This document shows, piece after piece, positions 34,754 to 43,395 of a stretch of 64,000 nucleotides of DNA (within the stretch, counting starts at the first letter, position 1; each line of letters opens with the position of its first letter). Both the position numbers and the translations under genes were made by a program. The DNA is from LW23 sp041287705 (GTDB lineage: Bacteria; Verrucomicrobiota; Verrucomicrobiia; Methylacidiphilales; UBA1321). The stretch spans positions 1 through 64,000 of the forward strand of contig JBGGNE010000021.1 of NCBI GenBank assembly GCA_041287705.1. Direction: 5' to 3'. Below the pieces are notes generated by a model that had not been told where the DNA came from, made no database searches, and was given only the letters and a program-made list of their open reading frames with translations.

Positions 34754-37015
34754 ATGAATTACTTTCAAGAGGCTTCCGCATGGTGGACCAAATGGAATGA
34801 GAAGATCATTTTCTGGATGTGGGTAGCTGCGGCTGCGGCAATCGCCTGGCTGGCGATTATTCCAACTGATACGTACGCACAGCTCATTACGGCGTCGCTG
34901 ATCATGACTGCGCTCATGGTAGCGCGCCGCTTTAATATCGCAGGTGCCATGCGCGAGGTGTTTCTGTTCCTCGCCGCTTACCTTTCGCTGCGTTACTTCT
35001 TCTGGCGTACATTTAATACGCTCGTCTATTTCGATCCCATCAGCTTCGTGCTGGCCCTGATGCTCTATGGTGCGGAGATTTACGGCATTGTCATTTACCT
35101 GCTGGGATTGTTCGTCAATATCTACCCCCTGGATCGCGTATCACCCAAGCTTCCCGATAATCCTGATGAATGGCCGGGCGTTGATATCTTCATTCCGACA
35201 TATAATGAAGATCCCTCCATTATTGAGCTAACGCTTTTCGCAGTAGTCCAGCTGGATTATCCCAAGCATCGCTATACCGTTAATCTATGCGATGACGGCG
35301 GTACGGATCAGAAATGTAACGACGCCGTTCCTGCAAAAGCCGCAGCCGCACGTGCCCGGCGCAAAGAGCTTTCTGAGATGTGTGACCGCATTGGCGCCAA
35401 ATACTGCACGCGCGCCAAGAATCTTCACGCTAAAGCCGGTAACGTAAACTCGGCCTTCAATGCAACCAGTAATGATCTCGTCCTCATTCTTGACGTGGAT
35501 CACGTTCCTACCCGTGACATTCTTCGCCGGACTGTAGGGTTGTTTCTTGAAGATCCCAAACTCTTCCTCGTCCAGACACCGCACTTTTTCCTTAACCCGG
35601 ATCCTATCGAAAAGAATCTTGATACGTTCAAGGTAATGCCGAATGAGAGCGAGATGTTCTATAGCGTCATCCAGCGCGGTCTCGACTTCTGGAATGCCGC
35701 GTTCTTTTGCGGCTCTGCGGCAGTACTACGACGTAAGTACCTAGCGGAAGTGGGCGGCATTAGCGGTGACACGATTACGGAAGATGCGGAAACGGCGCTG
35801 CTTCTGCATTCCCGAGGCTATACCAGCGCGTTTATTCGGCAGCCTATGGTGGCGGGTCTTTCTCCGGAAACGCTCGGCGGATTCATGGTGCAGCGCAGTC
35901 GCTGGGCCATGGGTATGGTGCAGATCTTCCTGCTTAAGAATCCTATGCTGCTCAAAGGCTTAAACCTTGGCCAGCGATTGTGTTATCTTAACTGCTGCTT
36001 CTTCTGGTTCTTTGCGTACGGGCGGCTTGTGTACATGGTGGCCCCGCTGGGCTTCCTTATCCTGGGCCTTAAAGTCTATAACGCTTCGGTAATGGAATTC
36101 TTTGCATACGCCATACCGCATATGCTGGCGGCCATGTTTATATCGGACTTTCTGTATGGAAGAGTCCGGTGGAGCTTCATTTCCGAGCTTTATGAACTGA
36201 TTCAGGCGCCATACACAATGCCTTCCATCATTCAGGTGCTGATGAACCCAAGAGCGCCCACCTTTATTGTGACGCCTAAGGGTGAACAGCTGGATAAGGA
36301 CTTTATATCGCCGTTAGGTACTCCATTTTATACACTGCTGTTCGGTACTATTATTGGTCTTTGCTTCGGTCTTTATAAATACATCCATTACCCCATGGAT
36401 AGATCAGTTATCGTTATTACGATGGCGTGGTGTACCCTTAACCTCGTCATGATTTTTGCCGCTATCGGGGTTATGTTTGAGCGAAGGCAGAGACGCGCCT
36501 GGCCGCGCATCCCGGAAAACCTTAAGGGCACGCTGGAAGTGAATGATCAGATAGAAAAAGTCACCGTGGATGAAGTTGCCATGGGTGGTCTGCGTGTACT
36601 GATCAGTCTTCCGCTCTATCGCAAATTAAAGCCTGGCCAGGCCCTGATTCTTAATGTCGAATCCAGCCAGACGGATCCGCTGATGCTGACCTTCCACATG
36701 AAGATTCTGAAAAAGCGAATCGTCTACGGAGTTCCGCACCTCATTATCCAGTTTGATTACCAGAATGATGCCGAGCGCAAATCAGCCGTGGTACTCATTT
36801 ATGGCGACAGCGACCGCTGGCTTCGCTTCCAGGAAGTCCGCATGACCAAGCTGGGTATTACGGGCAGTCTGGGATTCATTATCCTGCAGGGCGTAAAACA
36901 TTCCTACGCACACTGGTCCTACGCTACCGTACTGTTCTTCAAATGGATTCTGGAAAGCATCAAGAATTATACCATGTCCTGGCTACGTTGGTTTGGCAGA
37001 CTGGCGCTGGGTTAG
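34754..37015 (+). CDS. bcsA: Cellulose synthase catalytic subunit with PilZ domain
   Basis: A 753-residue inner-membrane GT2 processive synthase that makes beta-1,4-glucan from UDP-glucose and passes it through its own channel. Several helices come first. GT2 motifs follow: DIFIPTYNEDPSII, CDDGG, LDVDHVP (DxD), TED at 342-344 and QRSRW at 380-384, then more helices. A C-terminal PilZ domain has the c-di-GMP arginine motif ERRQRRAWPR (from residue 576), but the second motif, normally D/NxSxxG, reads DEVAMGG (Asp606), so the Ser is Val. C-di-GMP control may be altered. bcsB follows by 43 bases. Confidence 0.95.
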   Translation: MNYFQEASAWWTKWNEKIIFWMWVAAAAAIAWLAIIPTDTYAQLITASLIMTALMVARRFNIAGAMREVFLFLAAYLSLRYFFWRTFNTLVYFDPISFVLALMLYGAEIYGIVIYLLGLFVNIYPLDRVSPKLPDNPDEWPGVDIFIPTYNEDPSIIELTLFAVVQLDYPKHRYTVNLCDDGGTDQKCNDAVPAKAAAARARRKELSEMCDRIGAKYCTRAKNLHAKAGNVNSAFNATSNDLVLILDVDHVPTRDILRRTVGLFLEDPKLFLVQTPHFFLNPDPIEKNLDTFKVMPNESEMFYSVIQRGLDFWNAAFFCGSAAVLRRKYLAEVGGISGDTITEDAETALLLHSRGYTSAFIRQPMVAGLSPETLGGFMVQRSRWAMGMVQIFLLKNPMLLKGLNLGQRLCYLNCCFFWFFAYGRLVYMVAPLGFLILGLKVYNASVMEFFAYAIPHMLAAMFISDFLYGRVRWSFISELYELIQAPYTMPSIIQVLMNPRAPTFIVTPKGEQLDKDFISPLGTPFYTLLFGTIIGLCFGLYKYIHYPMDRSVIVITMAWCTLNLVMIFAAIGVMFERRQRRAWPRIPENLKGTLEVNDQIEKVTVDEVAMGGLRVLISLPLYRKLKPGQALILNVESSQTDPLMLTFHMKILKKRIVYGVPHLIIQFDYQNDAERKSAVVLIYGDSDRWLRFQEVRMTKLGITGSLGFIILQGVKHSYAHWSYATVLFFKWILESIKNYTMSWLRWFGRLALG

Positions 37016-37058
37016 TATTCACTTTGCAATAGTAAACACACACTACTTCATACACGTT

Positions 37059-39419
37059 ATGCGATCGATTCTCATTGCACTGGCCATCTGCCTGCATATT
37101 ACTGGTAATACATTTGCACAGGTAATACCCACGCCCAGCCCCACGCCTACACCGACTACCAGCGGCACGAATCCCCCTTCAGTTGTAACGCCAGGCGTTA
37201 CCCCCAGTACCTCTGGCAATCTGCCGCCAGGCGCCCCGGCACCTGCCCCTGCAACATCCTCTGCTGCCGCACCTGTATTGGATCCCAATACACGTACGCT
37301 TGCCTCCTTCATGGATAAGGACGGTCAGGTCATGCTGCGTCATGACGAAGCGCAGTACCGCTTCTCTATCCCCCTTAGCGCCCGTATGAATGTGACGGGC
37401 GGACAGGTTGTTCTTAACTACGTCAATTCGATCAGCCTTCTTGGTGAGCGCTCTCAGATCTACGTTACCTGGGATCAAAAGGTTCTCGGCCAGCTTCCTC
37501 TTCTCGGTACCAACCCCACGGGCCGCCTGATAGCCCCGCTGGATATTAAAGGCTATACCAAGCCTGGTTACCATGATTTGCATATCAATGTTGCCCAGCA
37601 CTATACCTTAAAGTGCGAAAACCCCTCGGCTCCCGAGCTCTGGACACAGGTTGATCCCCTTACCTCCACAGTAACGCTTCAGTATGAGCTAAAGCCTCTC
37701 AAGCCTCGTCTTTCTGAGCTTTCTGATCTTATTGATGACAAGCTCTGGCTTCCCTTCAAGCTGCACATTGTCACCACCTCTTCCAACAGCATGCAGGATC
37801 ATCACCTGCAATGGGGCGCCCTGGTAACGCAACGCGCAAGCCTTCTTTTAAAATATCGTCCTCTCGAGTTAACCCACAGCGCCGGACTTATCGCCAATGG
37901 CGACCAGGTTGTTATCGGAACCCGGGATGAGCTCTCCGCTATTCTTCCTGCTTCTATCTCAGATTCTATTAACAACAGCTTCATTGGTATCTTCGCTAAT
38001 CCCAAGGATCCCCGCTACTTCATTCTTGTTGTATCCGGGCGCGATATTGATGGCGTCACCAAAGCAGCAAAGGCATTCGCAGCCCTCAGCTTCCCACTGC
38101 CGGCAACTCCTACTATGGAAGTTGCCGACGTAGCACTGCCGGAGATCCCTGTCCGCGAAATGCCCTCCACTGCCCAGCCTTCCACTTCGTACAAGTTTTC
38201 GCAGTTTGGTTTCCGAAGCGGTACCCTGCAGGGCATGAATACGGGCGGCTTCCGTATTACGGTAAACATGCCGGCAGATATCTATGCTGCTGAGCACGTC
38301 AATCTTCGCTTCCGTCTTCACTTTGCCCATGGCGCTCGTCTTCGCCCGGATTCCGTATTTAATGTCTTCCTCAATGGCCGATTCGAAAACGTTATTTATC
38401 TGAACACCGATTCAGGATCGGTATATCGCGACTACTCACTGACGGTGCCTCTGCGCTCCTTTGATAAAGGCGCTAATCTTATTGAGTTCGTACCTCAAAT
38501 GGTGCCGCTGGTATCCGATCAGTGCGAAATTATTCAGACGGAAAATCTGCTGTTTACGCTGTTTGATGACTCCGTAATGGATGTACCTGCGGCTACCCGC
38601 TACGTTCAGATGCCGAATCTTCGCCTGACAGGACGTACCGGCTTCCCTTACCTGGAAAAATCGACAGGAGCAACGTGCGCCATCCAGGTTGCTGCGCCGG
38701 ACAGCGGCTCAGTGGCCGCGGCCTGGATGATTCTGGCCAAGCTTACCCGCCTTGCGGGCGCTCCCCTTACCGATGCGATTATCACCTTCCGCCGTCCTCC
38801 TGAGGATCGCGACTGGATCGTTGTTGGAGTTTACTCGCAGGTCGACCCCAAGCTGGCGGCGGCAGCACCGATTAAGTTCCTTACCGGCGGGCAAATCCCC
38901 AACGTGTTTAACAAACTGCCTGAAGGCACAGCTACCATCTCCCAGGGTTTCATGGGCTTCCTGAAGAGCCTCGGTCTGGACACCTCTGAACCCCCGGCTG
39001 ATCCCGTCAAGAAGCTGGACACTGTCTCCGGGTCCAACTCGCCTGCTGATCTGGGAGTTCTGATGCAGTTTGAATCCCCCTACGCAAGCGGCCGAACCAT
39101 CACTCTGGCCACCGCCACCAGTGGCGAAATCCTCCAGGCTCGCGTGGCCAGCCTGGTTAAGGATGAATGGTGGAGCTCCATCAACGGCGACTCGATGATC
39201 TGGGGAGAACCGCTGCGCAGCATCGCCAACGAAACGTTCGCGAAGCCTTACTATCTGGGCTCTTACAATCCGGGAACGGCCATTCAATACCAGTTCTCCC
39301 AGCGTCCCTGGCTCTGGATCGTCTGCGTGTTCGCACTGGTGATCGTTTTTGCACTGTTGACCCGGAAAGTCCTGTTTGCGTTCCGTACACGCGTCCATGG
39401 CAAGGGCGGCAAGCACTAA
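37059..39419 (+). CDS. bcsB: Cellulose synthase regulatory subunit BcsB
   Basis: A 786-residue periplasmic protein anchored by one C-terminal helix (WLWIVCVFALVIVFALLTRKV). It binds and guides the glucan leaving BcsA. A signal peptide (MRSILIALAICLHITGNTFAQ) is followed by a Pro/Thr-rich linker and two jelly-roll/flavodoxin-like repeats (LNYVNSISLLGERSQIYVTW; NLRFRLHFAHGARL, FNVFLNGRF). The start at ATG 37059 gives a proper signal peptide; a TTG frame from 36993 overlaps bcsA and is less likely. It forms one unit with bcsA. Confidence 0.92.
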   Translation: MRSILIALAICLHITGNTFAQVIPTPSPTPTPTTSGTNPPSVVTPGVTPSTSGNLPPGAPAPAPATSSAAAPVLDPNTRTLASFMDKDGQVMLRHDEAQYRFSIPLSARMNVTGGQVVLNYVNSISLLGERSQIYVTWDQKVLGQLPLLGTNPTGRLIAPLDIKGYTKPGYHDLHINVAQHYTLKCENPSAPELWTQVDPLTSTVTLQYELKPLKPRLSELSDLIDDKLWLPFKLHIVTTSSNSMQDHHLQWGALVTQRASLLLKYRPLELTHSAGLIANGDQVVIGTRDELSAILPASISDSINNSFIGIFANPKDPRYFILVVSGRDIDGVTKAAKAFAALSFPLPATPTMEVADVALPEIPVREMPSTAQPSTSYKFSQFGFRSGTLQGMNTGGFRITVNMPADIYAAEHVNLRFRLHFAHGARLRPDSVFNVFLNGRFENVIYLNTDSGSVYRDYSLTVPLRSFDKGANLIEFVPQMVPLVSDQCEIIQTENLLFTLFDDSVMDVPAATRYVQMPNLRLTGRTGFPYLEKSTGATCAIQVAAPDSGSVAAAWMILAKLTRLAGAPLTDAIITFRRPPEDRDWIVVGVYSQVDPKLAAAAPIKFLTGGQIPNVFNKLPEGTATISQGFMGFLKSLGLDTSEPPADPVKKLDTVSGSNSPADLGVLMQFESPYASGRTITLATATSGEILQARVASLVKDEWWSSINGDSMIWGEPLRSIANETFAKPYYLGSYNPGTAIQYQFSQRPWLWIVCVFALVIVFALLTRKVLFAFRTRVHGKGGKH

Positions 39420-39448
39420 CGCTGAAAGTGCGGTATTATTCGGAAGCG

Positions 39449-39491
39449 CTTCGCTATACCCTCACTGCCCAGCGGCAAGGGTTTAGCGAAG
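39449..39491. repeat. Inverted repeat between convergent bcsB and folC
   Basis: CTTCGCTATACCCT and AGGGTTTAGCGAAG form 14-bp arms with one mismatch and a 15-base loop. It may end transcription from both sides, although no T-run is seen. Confidence 0.45.
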
Positions 39492-39554
39492 TGTCCGTGC
39501 CAGAAGCCAACAGAGGCTCAGGTTCCCAAAAGCTTGCACACCGCTGCCTGCTGA

Positions 39555-40919
39555 CTATTTGCTATCCAGTTCGGCTTCAGTCATTGGCTCCAGGTGCTCG
39601 TTCAGATCGAAGAGCAGGCCGCTGCCTTCGCGTCGAGCCAGAAATTCGCCCACCAGGAAGAGTGAACCTGCAACCAGCACCGGACGTTCCGCAGCGCTGA
39701 CAATTTCCTGAATCTCCTCCCAGGCCGCGCCCAGATTCGCGAATGCGCGCGAGCGATGGCCGAACAGCCCCGCCACCTGAAACGGATCCGAACTGCGAGC
39801 GCTGGAAACGCCAACAACAAACACCTCGTCCGCCAGAGTACCCAGCATTGGTGCCATGGTGTCCCAGCTTTTATCCTGTAAAAAGCCGCACACCAGTACG
39901 CAGCGGCGATCCCGATAAGCAGACTGCCACGTCTCCACCAAGCGCTGAACCGCGTCCGGATTGTGCGCCCCATCCACCACCACTGGCGGATCCGCGCGCA
40001 GCACCTGAAAGCGACCTGGCCAGACCGCCTCGGCAAGACCATCCGTCATCATTGCGTCCGTTATAAAACAGCGCGCCCGCTTGCGCAGCAATTGCAGCGT
40101 CGCCAAAGCACATGCGGCATTGCGCACCTGATGCGGTCCCAGAAGGCCGAGCGAGTACTTCTTCTCCCCTATTCTAGTGCGCTGGCGACCACGAACAATT
40201 CCCAGATTTCGGGCATGATGCGGCGACACATGCTCAAACGGCGCATCCAGTTCATCTGCCTTGCGGCGGATGACTTCCAGAGCTTCGGGATCAAGAACGC
40301 CGGACACAACGGGAACTCCCGGCTTGATGATCCCGGCCTTTTCGCCTGCGATCAACGCCAGAGTGTTGCCCAGATGCGTGGCGTGATCCATTGCGATGGA
40401 CGTAATGACCGAGCACTCCGGCGTCACGATGTTTGTGGCGTCAAAGCGACCGCCAAGCCCAGTTTCCCAGACAACCCAGTCCGCCTTACTGCGCTCAAAG
40501 TACCACAGTGCAAGGGCCGTCATTACTTCAAAGAATGTCGGATGCCCCAGGAAGACATTACCGCCATCATCCGAGGCAGAAGCAGGCGCGGCCATTTGGG
40601 CCAGAATAGGTTGAAGAGTTTCAACACCTTCTGTCAGCTCCTCCATCGAAATGGGGACGCCGTTGATCTGAATACGTTCGCAGATGGAGATAAGGTGCGG
40701 GCTGGTAAACATACCAACCCGATAGCCCGCTTTGCGAAGGCACGATGCCAGAAACGCCGAAGTGGAGCCCTTGCCGTTGGTACCGGCTATGTGGATAAAC
40801 CGCATGCGCTCATGCGGACCGCCGATGCGTTCGGCCAGATCGCGCATGTTCTCCAGACCGAGCTTCATGCCCATCATTCGCAATCTGCCGAGAAATTCGA
40901 GAGCCTCCTGGCCGGTCAT
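39555..40919 (-). CDS. folC: Folylpolyglutamate/dihydrofolate synthase
   Basis: A 454-residue Mur-ligase-type enzyme that joins glutamate to dihydropteroate or folates using ATP. The P-loop is FIHIAGTNGKGSTSAFL; TSPHLISICERIQING, ERSKADWVVWETGLGGRFDATN and SVITSIAMDHATHLGNTLA are FolC-specific; the C-lobe has VVDGAHNPDAVQRL. The start at ATG 40919 (MTGQEALEFLGRL) matches the family; the frame is open 12 codons further. The HD hydrolase gene lies upstream on the same strand. Confidence 0.93.
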   Translation of the reverse strand: MTGQEALEFLGRLRMMGMKLGLENMRDLAERIGGPHERMRFIHIAGTNGKGSTSAFLASCLRKAGYRVGMFTSPHLISICERIQINGVPISMEELTEGVETLQPILAQMAAPASASDDGGNVFLGHPTFFEVMTALALWYFERSKADWVVWETGLGGRFDATNIVTPECSVITSIAMDHATHLGNTLALIAGEKAGIIKPGVPVVSGVLDPEALEVIRRKADELDAPFEHVSPHHARNLGIVRGRQRTRIGEKKYSLGLLGPHQVRNAACALATLQLLRKRARCFITDAMMTDGLAEAVWPGRFQVLRADPPVVVDGAHNPDAVQRLVETWQSAYRDRRCVLVCGFLQDKSWDTMAPMLGTLADEVFVVGVSSARSSDPFQVAGLFGHRSRAFANLGAAWEEIQEIVSAAERPVLVAGSLFLVGEFLARREGSGLLFDLNEHLEPMTEAELDSK

Positions 40920-40996
40920 AACGTCACAATAGCGAGTGCTGCCGTTGCGTGGCAAGCAATGGCAACAGCTTGATGCTTAAAGATGCACAATCTGTA

Positions 40997-41470
40997 TCAG
41001 GATTGCGGAGCAACCGCGCCGGAACCCGCCTCGGGTCCGCCAGACGTAAGCCTGTGCCAGGCTTTAAGATAGCGGTGCATGCGCTCCACGTCCTTGTCGC
41101 CAATCGCCTTGTTTCGGCGGATATCCATATTGTCTTCCAGATCGCCCAGCTTCACTTCCTTGCTCAACTCGCTGCCGGCGCTGCGCTCAACAAACTCTTC
41201 GTATGTCTCGTCATCGCGCCGGGTCACGCGATCAATCGCCGCGAGAATATGCTCCGCAAAACCTTCGCGACGAAGATCTTCCAGACCCCAGCGATGCGGG
41301 GGAACGCTGTCTTCCACCACATCGTGCAGAATGGCCACGATCCGAGCGTCGTCGGACCTCATCTTATGCATGATACGGAGCGGATGCAGAATATAGGGCT
41401 GGCCGGACTTATCCTTAAAGCCCTTGTGTGCCTGCACTGCAATCTCTAACGCGCGTTCAAGAGTGGCCAT
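40997..41470 (-). CDS. Stand-alone HD hydrolase, SpoT/MESH1-like
   Basis: A 157-residue HD-domain phosphohydrolase. The opening ALEIAVQAHKGFKDKSGQPYILHPLRI, the metal site IVAILHDVVEDS and VKLGDLEDNMD match the ppGpp-hydrolase half of RelA/SpoT proteins and small MESH1-like hydrolases. No synthetase domain is present. It could degrade (p)ppGpp or another nucleotide. It lies between lysC and folC on the same strand. Confidence 0.8.
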   Translation of the reverse strand: MATLERALEIAVQAHKGFKDKSGQPYILHPLRIMHKMRSDDARIVAILHDVVEDSVPPHRWGLEDLRREGFAEHILAAIDRVTRRDDETYEEFVERSAGSELSKEVKLGDLEDNMDIRRNKAIGDKDVERMHRYLKAWHRLTSGGPEAGSGAVAPQS

Positions 41471-41524
41471 ATGAAGTAAGATAAATAGAGTACCGGGGAT
41501 GCTGTCCGTTAAATCGACGGCAGC

Positions 41525-42781
41525 TTACTTTGCCGGGATGCCCGCATTCGGCTCGAACGGCTTGCCCTGTTTCTCAAGGCCGAAAGCGTCGTGCACAGCC
41601 TGCGCAGCCTTCTGGGCCAGATCCTGGTCCACTACCACGCTGATCTTGATTTCGCTCGTACTGATCATCTGGACGTTTACACCCGCGTGGGACAGCGCAC
41701 CGAAAAGCTTGGCCGCGACACCGCTGTGAGAGCGCATACCGATGCCGACGACGGACAGCTTGCTGATACCATCCTGCGACAGGAATTCACGCGCGCCAAT
41801 TTCCGTGACCACGGGGTCGATCACCTTGCGAGCCTTCGGCAGATCGTCCTTGTTCAGCGTGAAAGTGATGTCGGTTGTGCCCTGCAGGGAGACGTTCTGC
41901 ACAATCATGTCGATATTCAGCTGCGCCTCGGCAATAGCCGAGAATACGCGCGCGGCCACACCGGGCTTATCCGGCACACCTGCAATCGTTACCTTGGCCT
42001 GATTCTTTTCGACACTTACGCCGCGCAATACTACATGTTCCATCGATTTGTTTTCCTCTCGGATGATCGTACCTTCGTTATCGTTAAAGCTGGAGCGCAC
42101 CTCAAAAACCACTCCAAACTTCTTGGCAAACTCCACAGAGCGCGCCTGCATTACCTTTGCGCCCAGGCTGGCCAGTTCCAGCATTTCGTCGTAGGACAGC
42201 TCTGTAATCTTGCTGGCGTTCGGCACGAGCCGTGGATCTGCCGTATAAACGCCGTCCACGTCCGTGTAGATCTGGCAGACATCCGCCTTCACTACGGCAG
42301 CCAGCGCTATCGCCGTAAGATCCGAGCCGCCGCGGCCCAGCGTGGTGATATGGCCGCTTTCGGTCTCCCCCTGAAAACCCGCAACGATGACGACATTGCC
42401 TGCATCCAGATGCTCATGAACGCGCTTCGGCGTGATGTTCTGGATCTTGGCCTTGGTATGGATGCCATCCGTCTGGATACCCGCCTGAGCACCGGTCAGC
42501 GATACAGCAGGAATTCCCAGACCGTGCAGAGCCATGGCGGTAAGCGCGATGGTCGTCTGCTCCCCTGTCGCGAGAAGCATATCCATTTCGCGCTCAGAGG
42601 GTTCGGTGGTCACTTCACGCGCCAGTTTGATAAGTTTATCGGTAACGCCGGACATCGCGGAAACGACGACCACTACCTTATGGCCCTCTTTGTGCCAACG
42701 GGCAACGCGACGGGCGACATTGCGAATGCGTTCGGCATCGCCGACGGATGTGCCCCCGTATTTCTGAACAATAAGCGACAT
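41525..42781 (-). CDS. lysC: Aspartate kinase
   Basis: A 418-residue enzyme that phosphorylates aspartate, the first step to lysine, methionine and threonine. MSLIVQKYGGTSVGDAERI is the typical start, followed by the kinase core (VVVVSAMSGVTDKL, GRGGSDLTAIALA, QIYTDVDGVYTADPRLV). Two ACT domains (KVTIAGVPDKPGVAARVFSA; KLSVVGIGMRSHSGVAAKLF) probably give feedback control by lysine and/or threonine. The dap genes at 51.9-54.6 kb continue the same pathway. Confidence 0.95.
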   Translation of the reverse strand: MSLIVQKYGGTSVGDAERIRNVARRVARWHKEGHKVVVVVSAMSGVTDKLIKLAREVTTEPSEREMDMLLATGEQTTIALTAMALHGLGIPAVSLTGAQAGIQTDGIHTKAKIQNITPKRVHEHLDAGNVVIVAGFQGETESGHITTLGRGGSDLTAIALAAVVKADVCQIYTDVDGVYTADPRLVPNASKITELSYDEMLELASLGAKVMQARSVEFAKKFGVVFEVRSSFNDNEGTIIREENKSMEHVVLRGVSVEKNQAKVTIAGVPDKPGVAARVFSAIAEAQLNIDMIVQNVSLQGTTDITFTLNKDDLPKARKVIDPVVTEIGAREFLSQDGISKLSVVGIGMRSHSGVAAKLFGALSHAGVNVQMISTSEIKISVVVDQDLAQKAAQAVHDAFGLEKQGKPFEPNAGIPAK

Positions 42782-43049
42782 GGGAAGTTAAAAGGAAAGC
42801 GATCAGACATAGCAGCCTGTACGCGGAACGCAAGCATTCTGCAAAAAATGGGCACCATTGCGAATCGTGGCTTATCCCGAAGGCGCAGCAACATGACAGA
42901 AAAAGATCGCAATGTTGCACCCGCGGAATGCTGATCTTCTTTGCCCGCTTCCTGCACTTTCTTAAGTGCAGTTCATACGTTTTGAAGAAATAAAGTTCGA
43001 ATTGACCACTCATCACTTTGTCTCTAAACATAACTACTTCATCCCACCT

Positions 43050-43054
43050 GGAGG
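43050..43054 (+). promoter_or_regulatory. Shine-Dalgarno site of the SEC-C gene
   Basis: GGAGG lies 4 bases before the ATG at 43059. It supports this start and shows that the disrupted frame was once, or still is, translated. Confidence 0.55.
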
Positions 43055-43058
43055 ATAT

Positions 43059-43320
43059 ATGAACAAAAATAACAACACATCTATCAGCGCACTGCAGTTC
43101 GAAAACATCTCCTTTTTTCGAGCCGACAAGTAAGAGACGCCGCGGTTACCCGTCCGAGACACGCGTCCGGAAAGGCATCAGGATCGTGCACGGCGACAAA
43201 GAGTTGCACGAGAAGTTGGGCCGCAAAGATTTATGCCCGTGCGGCTCCGGGAGGAAATTTCCGCAAATGCTGCCTGCAGACCGGGCGGCACGACGGCTCC
43301 CTCCGTGACCACTACTTTTA
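43059..43320 (+). pseudogene. Small SEC-C motif protein, frame broken twice
   Basis: From ATG 43059 the frame reads MNKNNNTSISALQFENISFF and then stops at 43131. If one T of the run at 43112-43117 is skipped, the frame continues through KRRRGYPSETRVRKGIRIVH into GRKDLCPCGSGRKF, a clear SEC-C zinc-binding motif. It then loses the last part of that motif unless one T of 43258-43260 is skipped, which restores FRKCCLQTGRHDGSLRDHYF and a stop at 43320. The joined product is about 86 residues. SEC-C motifs bind zinc and often link to SecB or ribosomes. Both breaks are in T runs, so sequencing error is as likely as gene decay. A good Shine-Dalgarno site and a strong terminator flank it. Confidence 0.75.
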
Positions 43321-43345
43321 GAGAATAAGTAGGTATCAATATTCA

Positions 43346-43385
43346 CAACGCCGCGCCCTTTATCCGGGCGCGGCGTTGCTTTTTC
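43346..43385 (+). terminator. Rho-independent terminator after the SEC-C gene
   Basis: CAACGCCGCGCCC and GGGCGCGGCGTTG pair perfectly over 13 bp with a 7-base loop, followed by CTTTTTCT. It ends the plus-strand SEC-C transcript. Confidence 0.92.
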
Positions 43386-43395
43386 TGGAATCAGA

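Noticed and set aside
41591..42934. 447-codon plus-strand frame
   Set aside because: It is the antisense shadow of aspartate kinase.
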